From Salinivibrio costicola subsp. costicola ATCC 33508 = LMG 11651 (GTDB lineage Bacteria > Pseudomonadota > Gammaproteobacteria > Enterobacterales > Vibrionaceae): a stretch of 64,000 nt of DNA. Position 1 is the stretch's first letter, and each line of letters begins with the position of its first letter. Below are positions 20,575-30,556 of the stretch, piece by piece. The notes below the pieces were generated by a model, which saw only the letters and a program-made list of their open reading frames with translations, had not been told where the DNA came from and ran no database searches. The stretch lies in assembly GCA_000565345.1 (NCBI GenBank), contig AQOF01000023.1:27944-91943 (forward strand), written 5' to 3'. The translations under genes and the position numbers were made by a program.

Positions 20575-20841
20575 GCGCTGCGTTTCCTTTTTTGTCGGTA
20601 AACCGAATTGACGATGATAGAGGGTGTTCGAGATTACGCAAGTTTTTGATATTACGATCACGCTCTTGACAGTGTTTGACCTTTTATTGACTCTAACGAG
20701 ACGCTGATTCAATGATAAAATCGCAAACTTGAATGTAGCGGTAAGAAATGTCGAATAAGACACGCCAGCGCGCAGGGTTATTCTTGTGTTTACCCAGCGC
20801 CAAAAGTAACATTGCAAGCATCACCAATAAGGGAGACGAAC

Positions 20842-21720
20842 ATGGTTTCTGGAAGCATAGTGGCGCTCGTCACACCAATGGATGCACATGGCGAGGTGGA
20901 TTACGTTAGCCTGAAAAAACTGGTCGAGTTTCATATCCAAGCGGGCACAGATGCGATTGTCGCAGTGGGCACAACGGGTGAGTCGTCGACAGTAACCGTG
21001 GATGAGCACATTAAAGTGGTCCTAAAGACCTTGGAATTTGCGGATGGACGGATTCCCGTTATTGCAGGTACGGGGGCAAATGCCACCCACGAAGCGATCA
21101 CTTTCAGTAAAATGTTTGCCGGGTCGGGCGTAGCCGCTTGTTTGAGTGTGACCCCTTATTACAACAAGCCGACGCAAGAAGGCTTATTCCAGCATTATAA
21201 AGCCATTGCCGAAGCGACCGACTTACCTCAGATTCTCTATAATGTCCCCGGTCGTACTGCCGTAGATATTCAGCCTGAAACGGTGGCGCGCTTAGCGACC
21301 TTTGACAATATTATCGGCCTAAAAGATGCCACTGCCGATGTCAGTCGTGTCGCCATTCATCGGGAACTTTGTGGCGATGACTTCCTCTTATTTAGTGGTG
21401 ATGATTTAACAGGGCTAGATTTTGTCCTTGCTGGTGGACATGGCGTGATTTCGGTCACTAACAATGTTGCCGCTGCGGCAATGGCCAAAATGATTCAATT
21501 GGCGCGCGCCGGTGAAGCAGATCAAGCGCATGCAATCAACGAGACGCTGATCCCTTTACATCGTCACCTTTTTGACGAAGCCAATCCGATCCCTGTGAAG
21601 TGGGCAGTCCGAGAAATGGGATTGATTGCGGATGGCCATCTTCGTCTGCCATTAACCGAATTAAGCGAGCATTTGCGTCCCGATGTCCGAGAGGCCATGC
21701 AGGTTGCGGGTGTTGTTTAA
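20842..21720 (+). CDS. dapA: 4-hydroxy-tetrahydrodipicolinate synthase
   Basis: Condenses pyruvate with aspartate semialdehyde, the first committed step to lysine and meso-diaminopimelate for the cell wall. 292 residues from ATG 20842 (GGGAGA eight bases upstream). Motifs: GTTGESSTV near residue 44, YYNKPTQEG with the catalytic tyrosine at about 133, and GLKDATAD with the Schiff-base lysine at about 161. bamC follows after 15 nt as in E. coli. Confidence 0.98.
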   Translation: MVSGSIVALVTPMDAHGEVDYVSLKKLVEFHIQAGTDAIVAVGTTGESSTVTVDEHIKVVLKTLEFADGRIPVIAGTGANATHEAITFSKMFAGSGVAACLSVTPYYNKPTQEGLFQHYKAIAEATDLPQILYNVPGRTAVDIQPETVARLATFDNIIGLKDATADVSRVAIHRELCGDDFLLFSGDDLTGLDFVLAGGHGVISVTNNVAAAAMAKMIQLARAGEADQAHAINETLIPLHRHLFDEANPIPVKWAVREMGLIADGHLRLPLTELSEHLRPDVREAMQVAGVV

Positions 21721-21735
21721 GCCGTTGGAGTGTCA

Positions 21736-22766
21736 ATGAAACCAGTATTTAAGCTCGGCCTTTGTGCATCATGGTTACCGGGCTGGTGGCCTGTAGTGGT
21801 GGCGCCGAGCAACGCCGTCAAGCCAAAGATGATTTTAGCTACTTGCAAACGACCCCGCTGTCGCAGTGGCAAACCTTGCCGGATCAAGCGCCTTACTTTT
21901 CCACCAATTATCAGATCCCTGAGCAAGACTTTAAGGGCGAAATCGGCAAAAATGTCGATATTCGTCCGCCGCGTCAAGTGCTTGATTTAGTGCCAGGGGC
22001 GCGTATTGAGCGTGACAGTCGTGGAATAACCGTCGCGGTTGCCAATGAGCAGCAGCTTACCCAATTATGGGAAACCGTTGAACGTCTGGCGAACGATAAG
22101 ACCATTCCTGTTGAGACACAAGCCGCAGATCAAATTGACACCGGCTGGATCGCTTGGGAAAAAGAAGACAGTGCTCATCAGGCTCGGTTCCGCCTATCAC
22201 GACTCGAACAAGGGCGGCGATTTGCACTGGGCGTCAATATGATTGATTCACGCGCCAAGGCCAGTGATGAACCTTTGACGCCGGCAGAGCAGGAACGCTA
22301 TAACACCTTAATGACCAATCTGATTACGGTGAGCCATGATGCAGCACTACGTGCAGAGGCGCGCCGTTTAGCTGCGCAACGTCAGTCAGATATTCCGATG
22401 AGTTTTGGTACTGATCGAAGTGGCTTGCCAGTGATTATTGCGCGTGCTCCGTATGATGTCGTATGGGAAAAACTTCCTGAGATGATTAAACCGCTCGGAT
22501 TTACGGTAGAAAGCCGCAACCAATCGCAAGGTACGGTGAAAACGCGTCACGTTGCGCCGAATGATGAGCGTTGGCAAGCCCTTGGGGTTGAACCTATCTC
22601 GCTGCCGGACAATAGCTACACACTATTGTTAGGGGATTTAGGCAACCGCACCTCAATAAATGTGACCGACAGTGATGGAAAGCCGGTTAAAAAAGCAACG
22701 TTAGAAGCGCTTAGCCCAGCGTTGAAAGCGGCCATTGCACAGCTTAGCCAGGCCACATCGCAGTAA
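21736..22766 (+). CDS. bamC: BamC outer-membrane assembly lipoprotein, one frameshift in the signal peptide
   Basis: Accessory lipoprotein of the BAM complex. ATG 21736 opens MKPVFKLGL; one T appears to be missing near 21757 (CTTTG for CTTTTG), after which the frame gives the lipobox stretch CIMVTGLVACSGG and the rest of a 334-residue open frame. Typical BamC features follow: an unstructured N-terminal lasso with DFSYLQTTPLSQW, then two helix-grip domains (RPPRQVLDLVPGARIE ... and LPVIIARAPYDVVWEKL). It ends at a terminator before purC. Confidence 0.93.
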
Positions 22767-22772
22767 TCTTAT

Positions 22773-22801
22773 AGGGACGCCAGACAGCGTCCCTTATTTT
22801 T
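22773..22801 (+). terminator. Terminator of dapA-bamC
   Basis: Stem AGGGACGC / GCGTCCCT with loop CAGACA and a T-rich tail, directly after bamC and upstream of purC. Confidence 0.85.
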
Positions 22802-22826
22802 TAGCGCCTAATGGAGAGAATAGGTA

Positions 22827-23539
22827 ATGGAAAAACGTGCTGAGTTGTATCGCGGTAAGGCAAAATCTGTTTATGCAACCGATGATGAAAACCGCTTTGT
22901 TCTGCACTTTCGCAATGACACCTCTGCGTTTGATGGTGAGCGTGTTGAGCAACTTGAGCGAAAAGGTGAAGTGAATAACAAGTTCAATCACTTCATCATG
23001 CAAAAGCTTGAGCAGGCAGGTATTCCCACCCAAATGGACCAACTGTTGTCCGATACCGAGTGCGTGGTGAAAAAGCTCGATATGATCCCGGTTGAGTGTG
23101 TGGTAAGAAACATTGCCGCGGGCTCACTTTGTCGCCGACTGGGCGTAGAAGAGGGCACAGCACTCACTCCACCCACTTTTGAGTTGTTTTTAAAAAACGA
23201 TGCGCTGCATGATCCTATGGTCAATGAATCACTGTGTGAATCATTAGGGTTCGCGAGCCAAGCCCAATTAGCGACCATGAAGTCGCTGACGTATCAGGTT
23301 AACGATGTGCTTAAGGCGTTGTTTGCTGAGGGTGACTTATTGCTGGTGGACTACAAGCTGGAGTTTGGCGTTGACGTCAACGGTAATATTGTCCTTGGCG
23401 ATGAGTTTAGCCAGATGGCTGTCGTTTGTGGGATGCCAACACGCGAGAAAAATTGGATAAAGACCGCTTCCGCCAAGGTCTAGGTGGTGTGGTAGAAGCT
23501 TATATCGAAGTAGCAAAGCGTATCGGCTTAGCCCTATAA
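22827..23539 (+). CDS. purC: Phosphoribosylaminoimidazole-succinocarboxamide synthase, one frameshift
   Basis: SAICAR synthetase, step seven of purine synthesis, joining aspartate to CAIR with ATP. N-terminal [13 protein letters not shown] and the [10 protein letters not shown] loop, then [16 protein letters not shown] and [11 protein letters not shown] are typical. The frame breaks near 23412 after GDEFS, where one C is missing (AGCCAGATGG for AGCCCAGATGG). The restored end reads [20 protein letters not shown] and finishes [11 protein letters not shown] at 23537-23539. Length is about 237 residues, as expected. Confidence 0.97.
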
Positions 23540-23600
23540 TTTTTTGGCTTAAAAAGCAAACGATTGCGTCGCGTGTGAAGACAATAGCACCGTGTAAATA

Positions 23601-23631
23601 AAATAGCGCCATGGATATGGCGCTATTTTTT
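23601..23631. terminator. Bidirectional terminator between purC and the DUF2897 gene
   Basis: Stem AAATAGCGCCA / TATGGCGCTATTT followed by T-tract; A-tract on the other side. It overlaps the last codons and the TAG of the DUF2897 gene. Confidence 0.85.
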
Positions 23632-23829
23632 ATCGTCGCTCTTATCAGTAGGGAGGTCGGTATTATCGTTTGCGTCATCGTCAGACGCTGAACGTTGATG
23701 CTTATCAGGCTTGTCTTTGTATTTAAGCCCAAACTTGGCGTTGGCGGTGTATTTGAGCGCCATGATGTTACTCACGACCACGGCGACCACAATGGTAATA
23801 ATCACATAAGGATTGGTTAGCCATTCCAT
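23623..23829 (-). CDS. Small membrane protein, DUF2897 family
   Basis: 68 residues beginning [20 protein letters not shown], one hydrophobic helix at about residues 8-26, then a basic and finally very acidic tail (DDDANDNTD). It resembles DUF2897 proteins of vibrios. The start at 23827-23829 overlaps the end of the M15 peptidase gene by 13 nt, so the two are probably translated together. The longer open frame upstream of this ATG belongs to the peptidase region and is not used. Function unknown. Confidence 0.78.
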   Translation of the reverse strand: MEWLTNPYVIITIVVAVVVSNIMALKYTANAKFGLKYKDKPDKHQRSASDDDANDNTDLPTDKSDDKK

Positions 23830-24513
23830 CTTTCCACCTCGCATAAGTTGGTGACGTAAGTTGAATATATCCAATCTAATTGGCCGAGGATAGCGTCTTT
23901 CCCACAAATCGGCGCATGGGTGATCGCAGCCGCGAGCATATCCTGAGAGAAAGCGGATAACATTGACGCACTGGTGGCAATATGGCTGATATGCCATGGC
24001 TCTCTGGCAACCCGCCTTGGTATCTCGCATAAGGAAGAAAGAAACCAAATGCTGATACATTGGCATATAGCCAAGAGGAAAAGGCCGCTTGCGGGCCACT
24101 GTCGTATTCGGGTGGGGTTAAAGCCAGCGGCTGATCAGGGATAAGAGACTGCTTATCGTACACATCCATGTCTGTTCCCCAATGATGTCGACTGGCGCCG
24201 GGTAACGCCGACCAGCGTAAGATCGCGTGCACCCGTTCCTTGTCTGATAAGCGGGTTATATCCATAGGTTGGCTGTGAGCATCAAGGACAGGCAGATCGC
24301 CGTTAAATTTACCATTCCAGATCGCCAACTGACGTTCAAAAGCGCGATAACCACTGGCGACTCTCAACGCGAACCCAGCACGACTCGCTGCCTGTTGTAA
24401 GGCGACGACGTCAGATAACACTTCCTGATGCAAACAGGGCGCCCCAGGTTGCGCGTTCATTGGCTGAAGGCTGAAGCGTCTTGCCCAATCAACTGTGCTG
24501 CGCGTAGGCTCAC
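23817..24513 (-). CDS. M15 family (VanY-type) D-Ala-D-Ala carboxypeptidase, two frameshifts
   Basis: Zinc carboxypeptidase of the LAS group acting on peptidoglycan peptides. Core signatures are [36 protein letters not shown] (zinc ligands H and D) and, in another frame, [10 protein letters not shown] with the third zinc histidine. Breaks lie near 24462 (separating an [21 protein letters not shown] start) and near 24012 (one G missing before the WH motif). The proposed GTG start at 24511-24513 overlaps the dapE TGA. No signal peptide is visible, so a cytoplasmic recycling role is possible. Ends at 23817-23819. Confidence 0.85.
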
Positions 24514-25642
24514 GGTAGCGCCTTTTCCAACACTTTTTGGTACATGTCGGTCAGCTTTTCTAAGTCAGGAATACTCACACACTCATTGACCTTATGAATC
24601 GTGGCATTGACCGGACCCAGCTCAATCACTTGAGCGCCCATCTGGGCGATAAAACGACCATCAGAGGTGCCACCGGTTGTCAGTAATTGCGGCGTTTGAT
24701 GATTCACCTCTTCAACCGCGGCCACAACTGCATCAAGCAAGGTACCTTCATCGGTCAAAAACGGGTCGCCACTGTGGTCCATTCTAAGGTGTAGTCGAGC
24801 CCGTGCGCGTCCAAAATAGAATAAACTCGCTGTTTGATGGTTTCACTATCTAGCTCGGTACTAAAGCGGAAGTTAAATTGCGCATGACACTCACCCGGGA
24901 CCACATTGGCTGCGCCGGTACCTGCCTCAATATTTGGGATTTGAAAGCTTGTCGGTGGGAAAAAAGCATTGCCATTATCCCACACTGTTTGCACTAACTC
25001 TGTTAGCGCTGGCATGGCCTGATGGACAGGATTACTTGCAAGGTGCGGATAGGCGACATGGCCTTGTACTCCTTTAACGTACAAATCGCCAGTGATGGAT
25101 CCGCGACGACCGTTTTTGACCACATCACCGACGTGATTCGTACTTGAGGGTTCACCGACAATACACATGTCGATTTTCTCATTTCGAGCCATCAGCGTAT
25201 CGACGACACGGGTGGTGCCATTAATAAAGGGTCCTTCTTCATCCGACGTGATCAGAAACGCGAGTGAACCCGAGTGGTCTGGATGCTCGGCAATAAAGCG
25301 CTCAACAGCGACAACCATGGCGGCGAGTGAGCCCTTCATGTCCGCGGCGCCACGTCCATGAAGGTGATCGTCAATGACAGTGGCTTCAAATGGCGGCGTA
25401 TGCCATTGATCGCGCGGGCCAGCGGGGACGACATCGGTGTGGCCCGCAAACGTGAAGAGCGGCCCATCAGTGCCCCGTCGCGCCCAAAGGTTGGTGGTAT
25501 CGTCAAACACCATGGTTTCAATCGTAAAGCCCAGGGCTTCTAATCGAGCAATCATTTGAGCTTGGCAACCCGCGTCTTCCGGTGTGACCGACTCACGATT
25601 GATCAAGTCTTTTGCCAAAGCCAGCGTAGCAGTATCAGTCAT
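24510..25642 (-). CDS. dapE: Succinyl-diaminopimelate desuccinylase, one frameshift
   Basis: Dinuclear zinc hydrolase giving LL-diaminopimelate, for lysine and peptidoglycan. M20 motifs: [11 protein letters not shown] (zinc His and catalytic Asp), [13 protein letters not shown] (bridging Asp), TSDEEGP (catalytic and ligand Glu). The dimer domain follows. The frame breaks near 24776 after YTLEWT; the other frame continues [16 protein letters not shown] and [11 protein letters not shown], ending with the last zinc His region. Repaired length is about 377 residues. Downstream M15 gene overlaps its stop. Confidence 0.96.
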
Positions 25643-25680
25643 TGGAGTTTCCTTACAGCAACAGTAAATAAGTGCTTACA

Positions 25681-26025
25681 TTACGCGAAAATCTCAGCGT
25701 ATTGGCTCTCTTTAAAGCCAAGATAGTAGTTTCCTTTGTGTACGAGTAAAGGGCGTTTAATGATCGCTGGATTGTCTAACATGATCGCAATCGCACGGGG
25801 TTGGTCTAAGCTGGCTTTTTGTTCGTCACTTAGCTGGCGATAAGTGGTGCCACGCTTGTTAATCAAAGGCTCCCACCCTAATTCGGCAACAAAGGTCTGT
25901 AACATCTCGGCATCTAACCCCGTCTTGCGGTAATCGTGATACTGATAGTTAATGCCTTGGTTATCCAACCATTTAAGGGCTTTTTTTAGGGTGTCGCAGT
26001 TTTTAATGCCAAATACAGTTGTCAT
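25681..26025 (-). CDS. yffB: ArsC-family thiol reductase YffB
   Basis: About 114 residues starting MTTVFGIKNCDTLKKALKWL, a thioredoxin-fold protein with a single active-site cysteine (NCDTLKK) as in YffB, and a typical KRPLLVHKGNYYLGF end. Paired with dapE in E. coli and vibrios, as here. Biological substrate unknown; glutathione-linked reduction is inferred from the family. The frame is open 15 bases further upstream to two ATGs; no good ribosome site marks either start. Confidence 0.88.
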   Translation of the reverse strand: MTTVFGIKNCDTLKKALKWLDNQGINYQYHDYRKTGLDAEMLQTFVAELGWEPLINKRGTTYRQLSDEQKASLDQPRAIAIMLDNPAIIKRPLLVHKGNYYLGFKESQYAEIFA

Positions 26026-26249
26026 GGTCGTTATCATCATTATTTACGGACAATTAAGAGTGACATCGCTCAACATCGAACGCAATAGTGGGGAAGGGGC
26101 CGTTTGGCGATGCGATAAGGGATGAAGCGTGTGAAATGTGCCACTAAATGAGTCTGCAGCACGTCGATTTGATGGCCTTTTGATCAAGCGCAAAGCCTCT
26201 TCGCAGGCGGCATGAATAATGGGAACATTCGTAACTGTTGGAGGTTCAT

Positions 26250-26527
26250 ATGGAACTAAACCCGGTATTCGCCCGGCGTCTCTATCTTGCCGTGTTGGTA
26301 GAAGAAATGGAACGCCCAAATGTGCCACGCCTTATCGAGGCGACAGGCTGGCCCCGTCGTACGATCCAAGATGTATTGAAATCACTGTCTGGCTCGGTAT
26401 CGATATGACTTTTATCCAAGATGGAAAGCGTCATAACGATGGTTACTACCAGCTTAAAGACTGGGGACCGTTCCGCCGTGATTGGGTCGAAGGTAAAAAG
26501 CGCGATATTCGCTCTTATATCAACTAG
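26250..26527 (+). CDS. Small winged-helix DNA-binding protein, one frameshift
   Basis: From ATG 26250 (GGAGG six bases upstream) the frame reads MELNPVFARRLYLAVLVEEM, then RLIEATGWPRRTIQDVLKSL, a convincing helix-turn-helix. One C appears missing near 26390 (CTGGCTCGG); the other frame continues GIDMTFIQDG and DGYYQLKDWGPF, which looks like the wing, and ends RDIRSYIN. Repaired length is about 92 residues. Similar proteins with a winged HTH are found beside dapE/yffB in vibrios. The regulated genes are unknown. Confidence 0.75.
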
Positions 26528-26535
26528 CTGCTCGT

Positions 26536-26970
26536 TTAAGGCGTGATAAGCTCAGCGTCGGTTAAACGTTGGCGAATGACCTCGGCACGTTGACGGTTGG
26601 CGCCAAAGTCATAGTAGCCAATCCGAGATGCGGAGCGAAGGGCGATCTGGTTGCCCTCAAGCGAGACTTCAACATCATCCACAAAGCGCAGCACCTTAGT
26701 GGTGAAGCGTAAGTGTACGTAATTATCTTGCGAGGTGACGACCTCAGCACGCGGCATGGCGGCGATATGAGTGACAATGGCTGAAAACGTCACGTTGTCG
26801 TTGGCGATATAAAGCGGTGCCAGCTGGAATTTTTCTCGGGTATCTGCCGTGGACACACAGTTGGGACTATCGCCACAGGCCGTCACTGGCGGATGTTTAG
26901 CCATCGTTTCTCCTTTGCTGCAGCCAGCCAAAGTGATGATCCCTATAACCGTTATCAGTCGCTTCCACAT
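26536..26970 (-). CDS. DUF1499 lipoprotein
   Basis: 144 residues from ATG 26968-26970, starting MWKRLITVIGIITLAGCSKG with a lipobox LAGC at residue 16. The remainder has the DUF1499 pattern: SPNCVSTAD, then YVHLRFTTKVLRFVDDVEV and SASRIGYYDFGANR. DUF1499 proteins have no known biochemical role. It is convergent with the winged-helix gene, 8 nt apart. The frame is open further upstream but the lipobox fixes the start. Confidence 0.85.
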   Translation of the reverse strand: MWKRLITVIGIITLAGCSKGETMAKHPPVTACGDSPNCVSTADTREKFQLAPLYIANDNVTFSAIVTHIAAMPRAEVVTSQDNYVHLRFTTKVLRFVDDVEVSLEGNQIALRSASRIGYYDFGANRQRAEVIRQRLTDAELITP

Positions 26971-27063
26971 TACGCCCTCACCAATATATAGCCAATGAAC
27001 CCTATCCAGCTTATCACAAGTAAAAGCCATGGGAGACTGCTGTAGCTTTTATCTAACCCAGGT

Positions 27064-27336
27064 TCAGCGGGGGTAAGGATCATCGACCGGGGCTTGAGAT
27101 GCTTTTACAGGCGCGGCGCTTGATGGTTTATTTTGTTGTTTTTTCCGTGCTTTATCCTGCTCGCGTGCTTTTGCTTTTTGTTCCTTTTTATATTGGGCAA
27201 TCCCTTTTTCAATCCCTTGTGCAATCAGTTTGGTCTGCGCTTTTGTTTGTCCCGGTTTTTGTGTGGCTTTCGCAACGCGCATAGCGTCTTGTTGCGTTTC
27301 TGGCGAAATCGTCGCGTTGGCTTTGGCTTTGGCCAT
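27064..27336 (-). CDS. Small basic protein, DUF2956 family
   Basis: 90 residues, very rich in K, A and Q, predicted helical: ATQKPGQTKAQTKLIAQGIE followed by KGIAQYKKEQKAKAREQDKA. The pattern matches the DUF2956 family of vibrios and relatives. No function is known; the charge suggests nucleic-acid or ribosome binding, which is inference only. It diverges from the DUF2919 gene. Confidence 0.82.
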   Translation of the reverse strand: MAKAKANATISPETQQDAMRVAKATQKPGQTKAQTKLIAQGIEKGIAQYKKEQKAKAREQDKARKKQQNKPSSAAPVKASQAPVDDPYPR

Positions 27337-27456
27337 AAGGCTCCATGTAACGCTTAATAAATAACTCCAGCCAAGGATAACAAATTTTACTTTTAGGCTT
27401 GCAGTTTTTATTGCATGTCGCCATGGTAAATATGTGACTTCTCAATCAATAAGCTT

Positions 27457-27926
27457 ATGGATACATTTCATCACTTTGACGACAAAGGGTATATCAAGGC
27501 ACCGCAGATTGCCGTGTTGTGTTTACTGTTATTAAGCCGCGCGTGGTGGCTATTGGCAATGGCTGGCGTGAGTCGAGAGCAGGGTAGTGAGTTGCTCGCG
27601 CTGGTTTATCCTGAGTTATCGGCGTTTTATATAAGCTTGGCAATTGGCGTGGTGCCGCTCGGGTTGTTGTTATTAGTCGGTAACTGCGACAGAGCGCCTG
27701 AATGGCTAAGACAACACTGGCACATTGGCTATTGGTGGGTTTGGCTATTATGGCTATGGGAAGCTTATCAAGTCTGGCAAACGTTCATCGTCACTGGGGG
27801 CAGTTTGATTGGCTGCTTGCTTTACACGGCCTTTGGCTGGCTTGGGCAAGCCTTTATTGGGCAAGAAGCCGACGCGTCAAACACTTCTTTTTTCAGTTTA
27901 CGAGTGATGGCCGAGCGATGGCTTAA
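27457..27926 (+). CDS. DUF2919 inner-membrane protein, one frameshift
   Basis: N-terminal HFDDKGYIKAPQIAVLCLLL and LLSRAWWLLAM match YfeZ/DUF2919 proteins. Hydrophobic segments are at about residues 17-38 and 55-78. The frame changes between 27690 and 27720; the second frame gives LAHWLLVGLAIMAMGSLSSL and WASLYWARSRRVKHFFFQF, which is the expected C-terminal pattern, and stops at 27924-27926. The alternative open frame runs through the terminator and into crr antisense, so it is not the real end. Function unknown. Confidence 0.78.
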
Positions 27927-27953
27927 AAAAAACGCAGCCAATTGGCTGCGTTT
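27925..27953. terminator. Bidirectional terminator between DUF2919 gene and crr
   Basis: Stem AAACGCAGCCAA / TTGGCTGCGTTT with an A-tract on the left, so the stronger U-tail is on the minus strand, ending the pts operon. Confidence 0.85.
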
Positions 27954-27974
27954 GTCTAAACCAGAGACGGTTCA

Positions 27975-28484
27975 TTACTTGGTGACGCGTAATACTGGGG
28001 TTTCACCCACAGTGACGGCACCTGATAGTTTGGTCAACTCTTTGATCTCATCCATATTCGAGATCACAACAGGTGTCAGTGTTGATTTCGCTTTCTCTTC
28101 GAGTGTCGCTAAATCAAATTCAATCACGGTATCACCGGCTTTAACCGTTTGACCTTCTTCGGCAATGCGCTTGAAGCCTTCGCCTTTCAGCTCGACGGTG
28201 TCGATACCAAAGTGAACAAAAAGCTCGACGCCATCGTCTGACTCAATTGAGAAAGCGTGGTTGGTTTCGAAAATCTTACCGATAGTGCCGTTTACTGGCG
28301 CTACCATTTTGTCACCAGATGGCTTAATCGCAACACCATCACCGACGATTTTCTCAGCAAACACAACGTCAGGCACGTCTTCGATGTTGACGATCTCACC
28401 CGACAATGGGGCGATAATTTCAATAGCACTAGCGTCGTTGCTGTCTTCAGACACCAACTTCTTCAGTTTGTCGAACAGACCCAT
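27975..28484 (-). CDS. crr: Glucose-specific EIIA component of the PTS
   Basis: Central phosphocarrier for sugar uptake and the regulator of adenylate cyclase and inducer exclusion. 169 residues beginning [14 protein letters not shown] with the amphipathic N-terminal helix. H91 in [14 protein letters not shown] is the phosphorylation site and H76 in FETNHAF its partner (H90 and H75 in E. coli numbering without Met). Third gene of ptsH-ptsI-crr; gap to ptsI is 39 nt. Confidence 0.98.
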   Translation of the reverse strand: MGLFDKLKKLVSEDSNDASAIEIIAPLSGEIVNIEDVPDVVFAEKIVGDGVAIKPSGDKMVAPVNGTIGKIFETNHAFSIESDDGVELFVHFGIDTVELKGEGFKRIAEEGQTVKAGDTVIEFDLATLEEKAKSTLTPVVISNMDEIKELTKLSGAVTVGETPVLRVTK

Positions 28485-28523
28485 AGTGTTGCTCCTAAGC
28501 AGTAATTCTTTGCTGATTGTATA

Positions 28524-30248
28524 TTAGCAAGCGGTTTTTTCCGCAATAAATTTTTCGACATAGGCCTCGATTTCTGCCGCAGTTGGCAAAGTGAGCGCTG
28601 TGTCGGCCATCGCTTTCACATCAGCAAAGTTGGCATTACGGATAATCTTCTTGATGCGAGGGATAGAAATGGCACTCATGCTGAACTCATCCAAACCCAT
28701 TCCCATCAATAGTAACGTTGCTTTCTCATCACCTGCAAGCTCTCCGCACATCCCCGTCCATTTTCCTTCAGCATGTGAGGCATCAATCACTTGCTTGATA
28801 ACCGTTAGTACTGCAGGAGACAGTGGATTGTACAGGTGCGAAATAAGCTCATTACCACGATCGACCGCTAAGGTGTATTGGGTCAAATCGTTAGTGCCGA
28901 TGCTGAAAAATTCCACTTCTTTAGCGAGGTGGTGAGCGATTGCAGCCGCGGCCGGTGTCTCAACCATTACGCCGATTTCAAGATCAGCATCAAAGTCGAG
29001 GCCTTCTTGGCGTAGCTCTGCTTTGTAGGTTTCAATCGCTTCTTTTAGCTCGCGGATTTCTTCGACAGAAATAATCATCGGGAACATGACACGAATTTTA
29101 CCGTGTGCCGATGCACGTAGAATCGCACGTAGCTGATCGCGGAGAATTTCGCGACGGTCAAGACTGATACGGACGGCTCGCCAGCCAAGATGGTTCATTT
29201 CTTCAGGCAGGTCCATATAAGGCAGATCTTTGTCACCGCCAATGTCCATGGTGCGAATGATCACTGGGTGACCATCAATCGCTTTTGCGACCGCCTTATA
29301 CGCTTGATATTGCTCTTCTTCAGTGGGGAGCGAGTCACGGTCCATGAACAAGAACTCAGTGCGATAAAGACCCACACCTTCACCACCGTTACGGTTCACA
29401 CCGTCACAGTCTTTTACTGTGCCCACGTTGCCGCACACTTCGACTTGGTGGCCGTCTAATGTGATAGCAGGCAAGTCTTTGAGCTTCGCGAGCTCGGCTT
29501 TTTCCGCGATGTGTTGATCACGAATCGCTTTAAACTTGTTGAGCTCTTCGTCAGAAGGATTAACGACAATTTGGTTGTTAATCGCATCAAGCACCAACAT
29601 GTCACCGTTTTTAACATTGGCGGTGGCGTTGTTAGTGCCCACAATCGCTGGAAGCTCTAACGAGCGTGCCATGATCGACGAGTGCGAGGTGCGACCACCG
29701 ATATCGGTGATAAAACCGAGCACATAATTCAGGTCAACCTGTGCTGTTTCTGAAGGCGTCAGATCATTCGCAACCAGGATCACTTCTTCGTTGATCGCGC
29801 TCAGAGACACCATGTTGATGCCGAGTGCGTTTTTAACAAAACGAGAACCAATATCACGGATATCTGCCGCACGCTCTTTCAGATAATCATCATCCAGAGA
29901 TTCAAGCGTCACCGCCTGCTCTTCAATCACAGCGTAAATCGCATGATCTGCAGTGGCATGGTTAGATTTGATGAAGCTGACAATCTCGTCTTCCAGCTCT
30001 TCATCTTCTAGCAGCATGATGTGACCTTCGAAGATCGCTTCTTTCTCTTCGCCGAAGGTTTCCCTTGCTTTGTCTTTGATCGCTTCGAGTTGCGTCTTAG
30101 ACTGTTCGCGAGCATCCAATACGCGCTGAATTTCTTTTTCAATTCGAGACGCATCAATCTTATCTTTATTGATGACAACGTCTTCTTCTTGCAACAGCAG
30201 TGCTTTACCAAAAGCAATACCAGGTGATGCCAGGATGCCTGAAATCAT
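28524..30248 (-). CDS. ptsI: PTS enzyme I, phosphoenolpyruvate-protein phosphotransferase
   Basis: Takes phosphate from phosphoenolpyruvate and hands it to HPr. 574 residues; active-site H189 lies in [15 protein letters not shown]. The PEP-binding barrel contains [14 protein letters not shown], a [10 protein letters not shown] stretch, [17 protein letters not shown] and the catalytic cysteine in GMCGELAGD. It starts 50 nt after ptsH. Confidence 0.98.
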   Translation of the reverse strand: MISGILASPGIAFGKALLLQEEDVVINKDKIDASRIEKEIQRVLDAREQSKTQLEAIKDKARETFGEEKEAIFEGHIMLLEDEELEDEIVSFIKSNHATADHAIYAVIEEQAVTLESLDDDYLKERAADIRDIGSRFVKNALGINMVSLSAINEEVILVANDLTPSETAQVDLNYVLGFITDIGGRTSHSSIMARSLELPAIVGTNNATANVKNGDMLVLDAINNQIVVNPSDEELNKFKAIRDQHIAEKAELAKLKDLPAITLDGHQVEVCGNVGTVKDCDGVNRNGGEGVGLYRTEFLFMDRDSLPTEEEQYQAYKAVAKAIDGHPVIIRTMDIGGDKDLPYMDLPEEMNHLGWRAVRISLDRREILRDQLRAILRASAHGKIRVMFPMIISVEEIRELKEAIETYKAELRQEGLDFDADLEIGVMVETPAAAAIAHHLAKEVEFFSIGTNDLTQYTLAVDRGNELISHLYNPLSPAVLTVIKQVIDASHAEGKWTGMCGELAGDEKATLLLMGMGLDEFSMSAISIPRIKKIIRNANFADVKAMADTALTLPTAAEIEAYVEKFIAEKTAC

Positions 30249-30298
30249 AGCTTTACCTTACGTTTATCCAACTTAAAACCGATAGAAAAAGAGCCGGA

Positions 30299-30556
30299 TT
30301 ACTCCAGCTCGTCCATCAGTTTTACCAGGTGATCAACGGCTTGTTGTGCTTGCGCACCTTCAGCAGAGATAGTCACCTTGGTGCCTTTGGTCAAGCCAAG
30401 GGTTTGCAGTTTAAATAGGCTTTTCGCGCTCGCGCTCTTACCGTTTGACTCAACAGTGATGTCAGCGTCATAGCTTTTTGCTTCTTTGACGAACTGCGCC
30501 GCTGGACGAGTGTGTAGGCCGTTTTCTGCACTAATTTCAACTTGCTTCTGATACAT
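30299..30556 (-). CDS. ptsH: PTS phosphocarrier protein HPr
   Basis: 85 residues; H15 ([10 protein letters not shown]) receives phosphate from enzyme I and S46 (SAKSLFKL) corresponds to the regulatory serine in Gram-positive HPr. First gene of the pts operon, with a long upstream region of 316 nt to cysK suggesting its own promoters, as in E. coli. Confidence 0.98.
   Translation of the reverse strand: MYQKQVEISAENGLHTRPAAQFVKEAKSYDADITVESNGKSASAKSLFKLQTLGLTKGTKVTISAEGAQAQQAVDHLVKLMDELE

Noticed and set aside
27926..28152. Extended C-terminus of the DUF2919 protein running past 27926
   Set aside because: That frame reads through a strong terminator and into crr antisense; the other frame gives the expected family ending.
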